This document shows, piece after piece, positions 1 through 10,600 of a stretch of DNA of 64,000 bases (its first letter is position 1; the number at the start of each line of letters is the position of its first letter). The position numbers were made by a program, and so were the translations under genes. The stretch covers positions 52,656 to 116,655 of the forward strand of contig JAEWPC010000015.1 in NCBI GenBank assembly GCA_023460795.1, written 5' to 3'. The DNA is from Bacillota bacterium (GTDB lineage: Bacteria; Bacillota; Bacilli; Paenibacillales; Paenibacillaceae). Below the pieces are notes generated by a model that saw nothing but the letters and a program-made list of their open reading frames with translations, was not told the origin of the DNA and searched no databases.

Positions 1-56
1 GACCAGTACGCATCGGAAGCGCCAGACTGTACGCTTATCGCAGGAGGTTGATACGA

Positions 57-1808
57 ATGAGAACGATGACGATCGATGAATCGTTGAAGGAACAATGGCT
101 GCGCGAGGATTCCGTAAGCGGATCGGAAATATTGCTGCGGATGCTGCTGTTGGAGGGCGTCGATTGCGTGTTCGGCTATCCGGGGGGAGCGGTGCTGTAT
201 ATCTACGACGCGATGCACGGCAACCCGGCGTTCCGGCACATCCTGACGCGACATGAGCAAGGCGCGATCCACGCGGCCGACGGGTATGCCCGAGCGACAG
301 GGAAAGTCGGCGTGTGCATGGCCACTTCGGGACCGGGAGCGGCGAACCTGTTGACCGGCATCGCGACCGCGATGATGGACAGCATCCCGCTCGTCGTTAT
401 TACCGGGAACGTCGCGACGGACCTGCTGGGAACCGACGCTTTCCAAGAGGCGGACATCTGCGGCATGGCGCAGCCGGTTACGAAGCATACGTACTCGGTG
501 CGGCATGCGAACGAGCTGGCGGGGATTATCCGGGAAGCGTTCTATATCGCTAACACCGGGCGCAAAGGACCGGTGCTGATCGATATTCCGAAAGACGTGT
601 CGGCGGCGATCACGACGTTCCGATATCCATCGTCCGAGCCTGAAATTCTCGGATATGAAGCGAAGCCAGAATTAAAGCTTGACCAAGTCGAACGGTTAGC
701 AGACGCGATCGCAGCCGCCGAAAGGCCGCTGCTGCTCGCCGGAGCCGGCGTCATCCATGCCGATGCGGTGCAGGAATTGGCGAAGCTGGCGCGGGGGAGA
801 CAGATTCCGGTGACGACGACGCTACTCGGATTAGGCGGATTCCCCGCGTCCAATCCATTATGGTTTGGGATGCCGGGTATGCACGGGACGGTGGCCGCCA
901 ATAAAGCGCTGCTCGCTTGCGATCTGCTGATCGCCGTCGGCGCGCGCTTCGATGACAGAGTCACGATGCGACTCGACGGGTTCGCTCGGCGGGCGACGAT
1001 CGCGCATATCGATATCGATGCTGCGGAGATCGGTAAGCTCGTGCCGACGGCGATCGCGGTCGAGTCGGACGCTAGGGCGGCGTTGCATGCGCTGAACGAG
1101 ATGTTGGCTTCGGCTTGGCATCTGGACTCGAAGCGTTCGGAGTGGGTTGGTGAGCTTATGCGACTGAAACACGCGCATCCCGTTCGTTATAAGGAAGAGC
1201 CGGATAAGCTGAAGCCGCAGGCCGTGATCGAGCTTATCGCGGAGCTGTCGGGTCGCGATACTATCGTGACGACCGACGTCGGACAGCATCAGATGTGGAC
1301 GGCGCTGCACTATCCATTCGAGCAGCCGAGGTCGCTGCTCACGTCCGGCGGACTCGGAACGATGGGCTTCGGCTTTCCTTCCGCCATTGGCGCCCAGATC
1401 GGACGGCCTGAAGCGGTCGTCGTGTCGATCAACGGGGACGGCGGCATGCAAATGTGCTCGCAAGAGCTGGCTATCTGCGCCATTCATGGGATTCCGGTTA
1501 AGATCGCCGTCATCAACAACGGCATGCTCGGCATGATCAAGCAGTGGCAGGAGATCGTTCACGGCGGCAGATACAGCCACATCGAGCTAGCGGGCAGCCC
1601 GGATTTCGTTAAACTGGCCGAAGCGTACGGCGTAAGAGGCTTCCGCGCCTCGAGCATCGCGGAAGCGCGGCAAGCTTGGGAAGCGGCGCTAGCCGTGCCC
1701 GGTCCGGCGCTCGTCGACTTCGTCGTCGACGCGGACGAGTTGGTGTATCCGATGGTGCCGCAAGGCAAGGCGCTCGCCGACATGATCACGGGGGAGGAGA
1801 CCGTATGA
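57..1808 (+). CDS. ilvB: Acetolactate synthase, catalytic (large) subunit
   Basis: Condenses two pyruvates (or pyruvate with 2-ketobutyrate) in the first common step of valine, leucine and isoleucine synthesis. The product is 583 aa, the normal family length. The ThDP-activating glutamate lies in HEQGAIHAADGYARATG near residue 67. The C-terminal ThDP/Mg site NGDGGMQM is near residue 460 and is followed by the usual VINN stretch. ATG at 57 was chosen because AGGAGG at 42-47 sits 9 bases upstream; a TTG at 48 touches that site. The stop overlaps the start of ilvN as ATGA, so the two subunits are translationally coupled. A short open frame from the window edge to a TGA at 49-51 could be the tail of another gene but is too short to name. 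Confidence 0.96.
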   Translation: MRTMTIDESLKEQWLREDSVSGSEILLRMLLLEGVDCVFGYPGGAVLYIYDAMHGNPAFRHILTRHEQGAIHAADGYARATGKVGVCMATSGPGAANLLTGIATAMMDSIPLVVITGNVATDLLGTDAFQEADICGMAQPVTKHTYSVRHANELAGIIREAFYIANTGRKGPVLIDIPKDVSAAITTFRYPSSEPEILGYEAKPELKLDQVERLADAIAAAERPLLLAGAGVIHADAVQELAKLARGRQIPVTTTLLGLGGFPASNPLWFGMPGMHGTVAANKALLACDLLIAVGARFDDRVTMRLDGFARRATIAHIDIDAAEIGKLVPTAIAVESDARAALHALNEMLASAWHLDSKRSEWVGELMRLKHAHPVRYKEEPDKLKPQAVIELIAELSGRDTIVTTDVGQHQMWTALHYPFEQPRSLLTSGGLGTMGFGFPSAIGAQIGRPEAVVVSINGDGGMQMCSQELAICAIHGIPVKIAVINNGMLGMIKQWQEIVHGGRYSHIELAGSPDFVKLAEAYGVRGFRASSIAEARQAWEAALAVPGPALVDFVVDADELVYPMVPQGKALADMITGEETV

Positions 1809-2314
1809 GAGAGCGTCACACGATTCAAGCGCTCGTGCGTAACAATCCAGGCGTGCTGCAGCGGGTCGCCGGTCTGTTCAGCCGCAGAGGGTACAATATC
1901 GAAAGCTTGACGGTTGGAACCGCCGAGGCGGAAGGACTGTCCCGCATGACGATCGTTGCTCGATGCGATGAACGGACGCGGGACCAGATGGTCCTGCAAT
2001 TGCGCAAACTGATCGAGATCGTCGACGCGGTCCCGCTTGCCGCAGGCACGTACGTCGCGAGGGAGCTCATGCTGGTCAAGCTAGGCGCCATGCCGGAGAA
2101 TCGGCCGGAAATCGTGTCGTTGGCCGAGACGTTCCGCTGCAGCATCGTGGACGTCGGCGCCGATCGGCTCGTCATTCAGGCGGTAGGCGATGTCGCCAAG
2201 AACGACGCGCTGCTCCAATTGTTGCGCGGCTATCGGATTATCGAGCTCTCAAGGACGGGAGAGACCGCGATGAGGCGGTCAGGCGCGATGCCTGATGCGT
2301 TGGTTCATGAGTGA
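1805..2314 (+). CDS. ilvN: Acetolactate synthase, regulatory (small) subunit
   Basis: A 169-aa regulatory subunit that binds IlvB and confers feedback inhibition by valine in characterised homologues. The N-terminal ACT domain (about residues 4-75) shows the family pattern NNPGVLQRVAGLFSRRGYNI, and the C-terminal half matches the small-subunit C-domain. ATG at 1805 overlaps the ilvB stop and has GGAGGAG a few bases upstream. A strong terminator follows directly. ilvC and leu genes, which often follow in Firmicutes, are absent here. Confidence 0.95.
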   Translation: MRERHTIQALVRNNPGVLQRVAGLFSRRGYNIESLTVGTAEAEGLSRMTIVARCDERTRDQMVLQLRKLIEIVDAVPLAAGTYVARELMLVKLGAMPENRPEIVSLAETFRCSIVDVGADRLVIQAVGDVAKNDALLQLLRGYRIIELSRTGETAMRRSGAMPDALVHE

Positions 2315-2318
2315 CAAA

Positions 2319-2375
2319 GAGCCGTTCCCAAGTCCTCTGCGTGCAGAGATAGGGGAACGGCTCACTATTTTTCAA
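2319..2375 (+). terminator. Rho-independent terminator after ilvBN
   Basis: A perfect 11-bp stem (2319-2329 with 2353-2363) encloses a second small hairpin (CTCTGC/GCAGAG) and is followed by ACTATTTTT. It separates ilvBN from the convergent toxin-antitoxin pair. Confidence 0.9.
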
Positions 2376-2377
2376 TA

Positions 2378-2770
2378 CTAGTTGTTGTTTTCTAAGCCAT
2401 TCAGCCATGCAGAAAATACGGATTGATAACTATGCAGACGGCTATAAATTTCAACAGCTAGTTTCTCGTTATAGGTATGTACAGACAGATTGCGATCATC
2501 TGCCATTTGTAAAGCTGAAACAGTCTGCTCCGCATCTAGAATCGCAGTTTCGCGACAAGATCTGATTACGCTTTTGGGCGAACCGCTGTCAATGCCTTCC
2601 CGTTCGAAGAGGACTTCCTTTGCAGCTTTCCATACTGCTTCGAAGGTGAATTCAAACCTTTGAATGGCTGCATCCCGTTCTATTAGGCTCGGATTTTCGA
2701 TTCCCATAACTTCTTCGAAGGCGGACATCGCTCTGCGGGCTAATTCGATTCGTTCTGCTGCTCTTCCCAC
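2378..2770 (-). CDS. hepT: HEPN-family HepT-like toxin (nucleotidyltransferase substrate-binding type)
   Basis: A 130-aa all-helical protein of the HI0074/HepT type. Residues RNLSVHTY fit the RX4HXY motif of HepT RNases, with conserved Arg, His and Tyr. In characterised MntA-HepT pairs the toxin is an RNase that MntA silences by adding AMP to this tyrosine. The start is a GTG at 2770 on the minus strand with an AGGAAGG site just upstream. It overlaps the end of the upstream mntA-like gene by 31 bp, the usual antitoxin-first arrangement. The base composition is more AT-rich than the flanking genes, consistent with acquisition. A role as a non-toxic accessory subunit cannot be excluded. Confidence 0.82.
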   Translation of the reverse strand: MGRAAERIELARRAMSAFEEVMGIENPSLIERDAAIQRFEFTFEAVWKAAKEVLFEREGIDSGSPKSVIRSCRETAILDAEQTVSALQMADDRNLSVHTYNEKLAVEIYSRLHSYQSVFSAWLNGLENNN

Positions 2771-3081
2771 AAGATCCCTTCCTTTCGTACCTTGTTAATG
2801 ATATACTCGTCAGCCTTGTTCAAATCAATGATATCTATTTTATACGGGATCGTTGACTCGTGAGCAGCGTCGCGAAGTGTGGCTAGGGTGATTTGATTAG
2901 ATTCGTCATGGGTTTTGAATTCTATCGCGATATCAATATCCGACGTTCTTTTTTCTTCGCAACGCGCCCAGGATCCGAATAAATACGCTTTTGCGGGTGT
3001 TCCAGTTATATGGCGGAAAACTAAATTTCTAGCTTGACGCAAAACATGATTGCGTAAGTTGTCATTATCGTAATCGACCAT
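2740..3081 (-). CDS. mntA: MNT-family nucleotidyltransferase antitoxin (MntA-like)
   Basis: A 113-aa minimal nucleotidyltransferase. The catalytic signature is intact: GS, ten residues, then DID (GSX10DXD), with a further acidic KIDIIDL later. In known type VII systems this protein AMPylates the tyrosine of the HepT active-site motif. ATG at 3081 gives the family length; the ribosome site upstream is weak (GGCGAGGCG). The 31-bp overlap with hepT indicates co-translation. The pair stands alone between a terminator and a promoter for genes on the other strand. Confidence 0.85.
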   Translation of the reverse strand: MVDYDNDNLRNHVLRQARNLVFRHITGTPAKAYLFGSWARCEEKRTSDIDIAIEFKTHDESNQITLATLRDAAHESTIPYKIDIIDLNKADEYIINKVRKEGILWEEQQNESN

Positions 3082-3187
3082 TGATAATCGCCTCGCCTAT
3101 CATTTGCTTCCATTATAAACCATGCTGTACAAAAGCCAAAGCGAAGCGTCGGAAGAGAGGGCTAAATACTCAATGCCAATAAAGGTG

Positions 3188-3217
3188 TTGTCAAATAATG
3201 TCTTTTGATGGTATATT
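3188..3217 (+). promoter_or_regulatory. Sigma-A-type promoter of the SLH/PKD operon
   Basis: TTGTCA at 3188-3193 and TATATT at 3212-3217 are 18 bp apart. Transcription would start near 3224 and give a leader of about 145 nt before the GTG start at 3369. Confidence 0.6.
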
Positions 3218-3267
3218 GTTCGCATATGAAGGTTCGTAACATCCAATCGCATATAATCGCAGCCGGA

Positions 3268-3313
3268 AGCACCGCGCACGCAAGGAGACCCCTTGGTTCG
3301 CAGTGCTTTTTTT
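3268..3313 (+). terminator. Terminator-like hairpin inside the leader of the SLH gene
   Basis: AGCAC at 3268-3272 pairs with GTGCT at 3303-3307. Inner GCG/CGC and CAAGG/CCTTG pairs extend the stem, and a run of seven T follows. It lies between the promoter and the SLH gene on the same strand, so it would attenuate the operon unless something overrides it. The 44 nt between the predicted start and the hairpin could hold a small sensor. I recognise no known riboswitch core. Confidence 0.6.
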
Positions 3314-3368
3314 CATGCGAGGATTGCGTCGGGTTAGAAGAGTTGAACGATAAAAGGAGAGATGAATA

Positions 3369-4610
3369 GTGAGAAAAGGTTTGGCGTTAATAGCACTATT
3401 GATTTGCGTAGCGATGGTGCAACCGCTCGCCGTTGGAGCCGTTGACGAGAAACCTGCAGGGAAGTTCAAAGATGTAGCGGCGAGCTACTGGGCCAGGGCG
3501 ATGATTGAACAAGCGGTGGAGAAAGGTTACGTGGATGGTTTTTCGGACGGGACTTTCAAGCCGGAGAATAAAGTGACTCGAGCGGAATTTATTAAGATGC
3601 TGGTTGATGCGTTAAAGCTGCCGCATGTTGAGAAAGGCAGCCCGTGGTATCAGCCTTACGTGGCCTCCTTAATAGAAACGGGAATTCATAAGGAAAGTGA
3701 CTTCAAGAACAATTATGATTCCACGTTAACGAGACTTGAAATGGTGAAATTGGCAGCTCGCGCAACCAATCCCGGCATCGATAATGATTCGAATGGATCA
3801 GATCCGAACTATCTCGTATTCCTGGGCACGCAATCGGGAATTTTGCAGGGCACGGGTTCCGGTAACCTCGATCTTAAGGGGACGTCGACCAGGGCTCAGG
3901 CTGTCGTGATTATAGAGCGGATTTTGTCAGTGAACGCGGGGAAGAAGCTTACGATCGATAAATATGCGATGAGCAGCGCGGAGTTGGCTTGGCATCGCAC
4001 GAATGTGTTTACGGTGATGCCGGAGTTTTTCCGTACGCAGTATCCTTTTGAAGTTGAGCAAGGGATAGACCCTATTAATAAATGGGATGTCAATAAAATG
4101 ACCCTAACGTCGAAGGACGGAAACTACAAGGGAGCGATTAATAGGATCATAGCCATCGATTTAGCCGATCCCATGGATCCTAATCGGAAGCTACTTGGAG
4201 ATATCAATAAACTGAAATGGTATGCGAATGGACCGATCTCTGACGGCATTGCTGAAGGCTATCCGCTCAATCTGCAAACAAACAGCTACGTTATTTACTT
4301 CGAAGGAGAGCTTATTTACAACAAAGATAAAAAGTCATATGCAAATGAGGCACCAGATTTTTCGATTATTGGTGATCGGCCTAACGAAAATCAACGGAAG
4401 GAGTTTTACAAAGGAAAATTAAATAGATCTGCAACCGTTTTTGTACAAGGAATTAGTGATACCCCGGCATTTATTATTCCTAAGACGTCTACGGTAAAGT
4501 ATGAAGATTTGATAATTCGCTTATATACGCCGTCATTTACCGGTGCCAGTGAGACAAAGGTCGATCTGATTGAAGTTGCCGGGCCTGACAATCCTTATGT
4601 TATGCCATAA
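3369..4610 (+). CDS. SLH-domain secreted cell-surface protein
   Basis: A 413-aa protein with an N-terminal signal peptide (cleavage after about residue 25) followed by S-layer-homology repeats: KFKDVAASYWARAMIEQAVE, then FSDGTFKPENKVTRAEFIKM, a second repeat with LTRLEMVKLAAR, and a degenerate third with GTSTRAQAVVIIERI, to about residue 190. SLH domains bind pyruvylated secondary cell-wall polymer. The C-terminal 220 residues match no family I know. The start is GTG with AGGAGA 8 bases upstream. The next gene follows after 14 bp and is almost certainly co-transcribed, suggesting that this protein anchors, or works with, the giant downstream protein. Confidence 0.88.
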   Translation: MRKGLALIALLICVAMVQPLAVGAVDEKPAGKFKDVAASYWARAMIEQAVEKGYVDGFSDGTFKPENKVTRAEFIKMLVDALKLPHVEKGSPWYQPYVASLIETGIHKESDFKNNYDSTLTRLEMVKLAARATNPGIDNDSNGSDPNYLVFLGTQSGILQGTGSGNLDLKGTSTRAQAVVIIERILSVNAGKKLTIDKYAMSSAELAWHRTNVFTVMPEFFRTQYPFEVEQGIDPINKWDVNKMTLTSKDGNYKGAINRIIAIDLADPMDPNRKLLGDINKLKWYANGPISDGIAEGYPLNLQTNSYVIYFEGELIYNKDKKSYANEAPDFSIIGDRPNENQRKEFYKGKLNRSATVFVQGISDTPAFIIPKTSTVKYEDLIIRLYTPSFTGASETKVDLIEVAGPDNPYVMP

Positions 4611-4624
4611 TACGGGAGATAACT

Positions 4625-7600
4625 ATGAGAAAATTATCGATTCTTTTACTAATCACATTAATAACCGGAGCGGTTGGGGCGGTTCTCCCCCAACCGCTTT
4701 TTACCCATGCTGCATCGGCAACCACTCCGGAAGAGGTGGATTTATCTTTCTCAAGGGCGAAGGAAGTAGAGGGCAAACCAGGTAAATTATATAGCAAACA
4801 ACCTTCTATCACGAGTGATTCCAAAACGATAACTCCGTCAAACGGTTCAAAAATTAAACAAATCGACTTGGTTCAGAATGGAGTTGTAAAACAGACATTA
4901 GTTAAGGACGCAAGTCTCTCGTCATGGACAGGAACAGTTTCTGTGTCAGGTCAAGAAAGAGAAGTCGTATCGTCGAATAACGATACAGCGAAAGGTTTTT
5001 TCGCATGGTTTCGCTACGGAAAGGATGGACCGAACGGGAATAAGTGGTACTATGGCGGTTTTGATGGTACATGTCCGAGTCCAAGCGGAACATCAGAAAC
5101 AGATACATTTGACATGCCGAAGGCTCCAGGTTGTATCGAAGTAAATTTAAAATTAAGCGGCACTGTAGATAATAAATATAAGTTAAGTGATAAAACTGAA
5201 GTCCCATTTGAGGCTGTTGTTGATGATACGAATATCATTTCAGCTAGTGCTGAAATTGATGATAGAGCAGATGTTCGAGGCCCGAACGATGATCCGGGAT
5301 TAAAAGGTAAGACTTACGAACTAACATATAAAAAAGATGTTGTAGCAGACAGTGCAAAAAGATTCACTGTCTACTATAAGCAAGACTATAATTATCCGGG
5401 TATTTCAAAAAAACTAGAAGCTTATGGCGCACGAGTAATGGTCTATCATGCCGCTTGGCTGGTTAACATCACATCAATCACCTACGAATACGACACCCCC
5501 AAACTCCGCATAACCTACGAAGGCGATGCCCCGCCTCCGACAGACATCAAGGGCGATTTCGACATCCTCCCGTCTAACACGATTAACTGGCGAGATAGTT
5601 TCTCTTTGAGGCCCAAAGATTTCTCTTTTTCCGCCGGCTGTACATATCAATACCACCAGTATCGAATCGAAAGAGATGGTCAAGTTTGGACTAGCAGTAA
5701 AATCAATGGCGGAATGGCCGCAACTACCTCATTTAGCTTTTCAAACTATCCCTATAACATCGCGGTAGGTAGCCACTATATAACGATCAAAGTCTTTGCG
5801 GATTGTGGTGACAGCGGTTGGACAGGCGGTAAAACCTTAACGGTGAATGGTCCGGCCAGTAACAGCCCACCCGACTTCTCCGTTGGCTGGACAACCCCTG
5901 GTAACTGGACGCAAGCAGGTGTTCAAACAAAAGTCGTCGTAGGCACGCAGCTAGACCTCGTTTATCTAGATGCCCCGGCGCCAAGCGATCCTGACGGCGA
6001 CACCATTGAATTTTTGGGTTTCGATTTTACCAATCAGCCGCAATGGGCGCAGGACATTCCGGGCAAGTACGGGTCATACACGAATGGCTATCAGCGTATC
6101 ACGATGGATACCGTAGGGTATTTCTGCGGTAAAGGAACGATGCGAGATTCTTTCGGCGCCTCAACAACGAAAAATGCATGTATTCAGGTGGTCGAGCCCA
6201 ATCCGATCCCGGTCATTTCCGCGCCGTCTATCATTCGAGAAAATCACCCGGTCACCCCTGCCATTCATGGTGACTTGAGTTATAGCCCTGCTGGGAGGTC
6301 GATCGACCACAGCAAGGATATTTGGGTTAATCGTCAATCGGTATATCCGACTCCTGGAGAAGTAACTATTTCCCTAGAAGTCTTCGATAGCACCGGGCTT
6401 AAATCTTTATATCCTGCAACCAAAGCCATCGACGTGTTGCCTGACGAACCTCCGGTTGCCGTACTTAACGTGCAGCCGCTCGGCATTCGTCAAGGGAAGT
6501 ATGACGTGTACAATAACTCCTATACAACCGACGGCGATATCATCGTCTCGGCCACTTACCGTTATAGATACGACAGCAACAACAATGGTTTCGATGATGA
6601 TGAATGGCTAGCCTTAGCTGGAAATCTGACTCAAACCGCAATCACGCCAGCGAAGGTTGGCAAGTATGAAATCGAAGTGACCGTTACCGAGAACTACGGG
6701 AAAACAGGAACGACATCGGTTGTATTGGATACCGTCAATCTCGCGCCCGCCGTATCGTTCCTCATGGAAGGGGAGAATGAAACTCCTGCTCCAAGCAACA
6801 TCAAGAAATACACGGCAACCGACATTTACAAGAACTGGCCACTGTATCAAACCAACTCCACCACTCCAACAAGTAAGGCACAGGGATGGAGCGCGACAGG
6901 AAATACGCTGTCAGCAGGGTTAGGCAAATTTGGGGAATCCATCAAGAGCTATTACAGAAGTTACGATAGTTGGGGTAGTTCTCGTACGGATATGAATATG
7001 GGTAGCCTTCCGGATTCAGGCAATGGCGCAAATTCACTAAATAGCTATAGATCTATAGTTGGAGGACCGTATGTTGCTGAACCTTTAATGCGTCCAATGT
7101 CTTATCAAACTCCTGAAGCATATGAGAATGCGACATTCTATCATAGTGGCGCAGGTTCTTGGGCAGATCCTCAAGGATTTTATTTTAAGTCCAATAAAAC
7201 TCACTTGTACTACACATCGACAATGTATAGGACAAGTTACGATTATTATATGCCGATTGCAGGGGAATCTTTAATTGCTCTTAATTACTCGAAAATCGGG
7301 AATTTCAGAAATGGAACTACGTGTAATAACGCCGATTGTACATCTTACAGTTTTAAGAAATGGTATGTCAATAATGAAGATCCCTATGATTTTATGCTTC
7401 ATCCAGAAGATTTGAAGAAATCTAGTCCTAAGATCAAATACGGTTACTGGTTAAGTTATGATGATTATAACAGTGACTTAAATTCCGGTAACTGGACTAA
7501 GGTTTATTGGACTCAAGAGCATTCTTCACCGGATATTAAAGTTCTAGGGTATCAAGTGGCAGACAAAACCATATATCAATTGGTTCAGTGGACGTGTAAG

Positions 7601-10600
7601 AATTGCAATACGATACGAAACGGAAGTTCTGACAGTCGTTCTGATGCTACTATGTTGGATATAAGAACCTATGATGCGTTCACCGGACAACTCATTCAAA
7701 GCACAGCGTTAGATGGGAAGAATGTAGATGGATATCTCTCTCGAGGTTCTTGGATTGACAAGAACATGTCATTTACGCGTGGCGATGTAATGATTATTGT
7801 CAATTATGACGGGAAAATTATTGAAATAAATAGAGAGGGAAAGATTGAAGTTAAAGCAACGTTACCCTTCCAGTATCCAAGAGATTTATTCAGAGGCCCG
7901 AACGGAGAATGGTACACGTATTATGTCGTAAGCACGAATCCCAATTCGGAATTCGATGACATAGCTCATGCGGTCAGAATTAATTCGGATTACACGATTG
8001 GTTGGGACGTTGTTCTGAGAGGGATGCGGCCTACGCCGGATGTTTCACTGGGGGGTCAGATCGATCAGTCGGATAATAACTATGTCATGTACGTAAATCC
8101 GATTTCTCGTGAAATTGTCGTAAGAAGCTATTCCAGGCACTCCGCCGACTTCGGGGCAGATACATTCTATGAAGTCATCCATATGGATACCGGGGCGAAA
8201 AGGGATTGGGATGCTAGTTACAACTTTACGAGTATCAATTCATTGATGGGTGTTTCTTGGTCAGGCAGCTACTTCGGCTCTAACGGTTATGCGGTCCAAT
8301 CGACAGCAGATGGCTATCGAACGATGCGCAATGGCAACGATTTTCAAGTTTATGGTCCTAACGGTTCTCTTGCATCCGCGTTTTCCGTTGATACTCAAGT
8401 CATCGATATCAACTATTATGCAACGACGGCGGATTATGTCAAAAGCGGATTATATGTAGGCGATGGCATCTATTTAGCTTTCTATAATATAAAAAGATAT
8501 GCTAATCCACTTTCTGCTGACATTGCCCCTTACTTAATTAAAGGTACGCCTACATCAAATGCGCTGCCTTATAAGGGATTTAATCTAGGACAATTCGTCT
8601 CGACGGAAACCGTAGACAATACCGAGATTACTTGGACCATGAACATGGCTAAACCGACAGCGGATACGGAGCTAGCCGGCATGTCTTTCCGGATGACGGA
8701 CCCGCGGAATCGATATGCCGTCGAGTCGAATGGGTCTACGTTATACCTATCCAAGTATGTGAACGGGACTCGAACGGTTCTCAGAAATACGTCATTCGCG
8801 ATACAAGCGAAGACGAATTACTCGTTCAAGATCGGGATGCAGGGAAGCCGCATTCAAGTCTACGTGAACGATGTGCCGTACTTTGATGTGACGGACACGC
8901 AATTCGCATCCGGTAAGTTCGGACCGTTCTCGGATAAGGCATACGTCGATTTCTCCAACGTGGCGAAAGTTCAGCTATCAACGCCTACGATTGAATGGAT
9001 GACGAACTACGCGATTTGGGATGCGGGTTCCGCGACGGCTGACGTAAGGGTGTCCAATGTGGTATTCACCGATCCCGAAAATGACCCTCGCGCGGGGAAC
9101 TATCAGTGGTACATCGAGCATACGCCTAAATTTCTGAATAACCAGGGAGTATCCGCTCTACACGGCAGAACGCTGACCAGTCCAGCGGCAACGTTCGATA
9201 AGGTCGGCAACTATCGCGTCACGCTACGGGCGCAGGATGATCCCCATCCTAGCTACCTGTATCCGGCAACGGAATTCGACTCGTACCGGAAGTTATCGAA
9301 CGAGTATTGGCAGATTCTAACCGTTCACCGCAGACCGGTCGCGCAGTTTACGCTCTCGTTCGCGGCGGACAAATCGCTGATATGGAACGATACGAGTTAC
9401 GATCCGGATCGCTGGGCGAGCGCATCCGCGTACAGCACGGAGGCTACGGGGATCAACTACCAAACGACGCGCGGGATATTGGAGCGCAGGTATTACTACA
9501 AGACGCCAAGCGGTGCAACCGTCAACGCCAAGCTGGTCACGCCTACCGAGGTAGGGACTTACGCTCTCGGATTGCAAGTGAAGGACGAATACGGGGCGTG
9601 GAGCTATTGGGCGGAACAAGAGATTCAGATCGACACGCCGGTTATTCCGAACGCTCCGCCGACGCCGGGGTTTACCTTGAGCAAGACTACGTTATACCGC
9701 GGAGAACCTCTGACGATCGCGTCTTCGGCTTCGGATCCCGAAGACGGCGCTGCCGCTAACCTTAGCCATGAATATTACATGAGGAATGTAACGCAAGGAA
9801 CCGGGGAATTCTTGCAAAGCACGAGCAGAGGGACATGGACCAAAGTATTCAACTCCCTCGGAGTCGTAGCGATCAGACAAGTGGTCTGCGACTCTAAGAA
9901 CCAATGCGCATCCCTAACGAAAAATGTCACGATTATCAATCGGCAGCCTACGGCGGATTTCACTTGGACGCCTTCGCCGGTGTACGAGGGGGATGCGGTG
10001 CGGTTCAGTACGGCGGTAAGCGACCCGGACAACGATCCGCTGACGGTCAGCTACGAGATTACTTCTCCGAAAGGGACGAAGTTGACCGATACCTACTCGT
10101 TCAGCGCGCCGTATTCGCAGCATTCCGGTCCCTACGTGGAGATGGATACGCCGGGGACGTGGACGATCAAGATGACGGTAAGCGACGCGATCGCGCCAGA
10201 CATAACGGTAACGAAGACGGTGATCGTAGGGGAGTTAGGAGTAGTCGGAGCGGTCAAGCATACGGAAGCATGGGAGCGAAACCGGCTCGCCTACAATGAG
10301 AAGTACGATCCTGATCGAGCTCCGGACGTATTCTGGGCAGGAGAAGCGTTCGTACTCGAAGCGGCTACTACGAACACGGGAACGTCAACGAGGGCATCCT
10401 CCGTTACCGTGCAGGCTTTCGGCGACGAGTCGAAGGCATTAGCTGTCTCAGGCGCTTCCGGCACGACATGGAACGCTCTGTGGTCCAGCTCGGATACCGA
10501 CATCGAATTCGCCAAGCTGAAGGACGGAGAATACACCTTCGTATTCACGGCTACTTATACGAACGGCGTGGTGAAGACCGACTCCGTTACCATTCGAATT

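Noticed and set aside
1..51. Tail of an upstream gene ending at TGA 49-51
   Set aside because: Only 16 codons are visible and no family can be recognised; it may be non-coding leader.
858..1580. 240-aa open frame antisense to ilvB
   Set aside because: It lies wholly inside a well-supported gene, has no ribosome site or family resemblance, and arises from GC-rich third positions.
3224..3313. c-di-GMP-I riboswitch before the SLH gene
   Set aside because: Such switches often control surface proteins, but the conserved GGGCAAACC and GACGCAAAGCC cores are absent.
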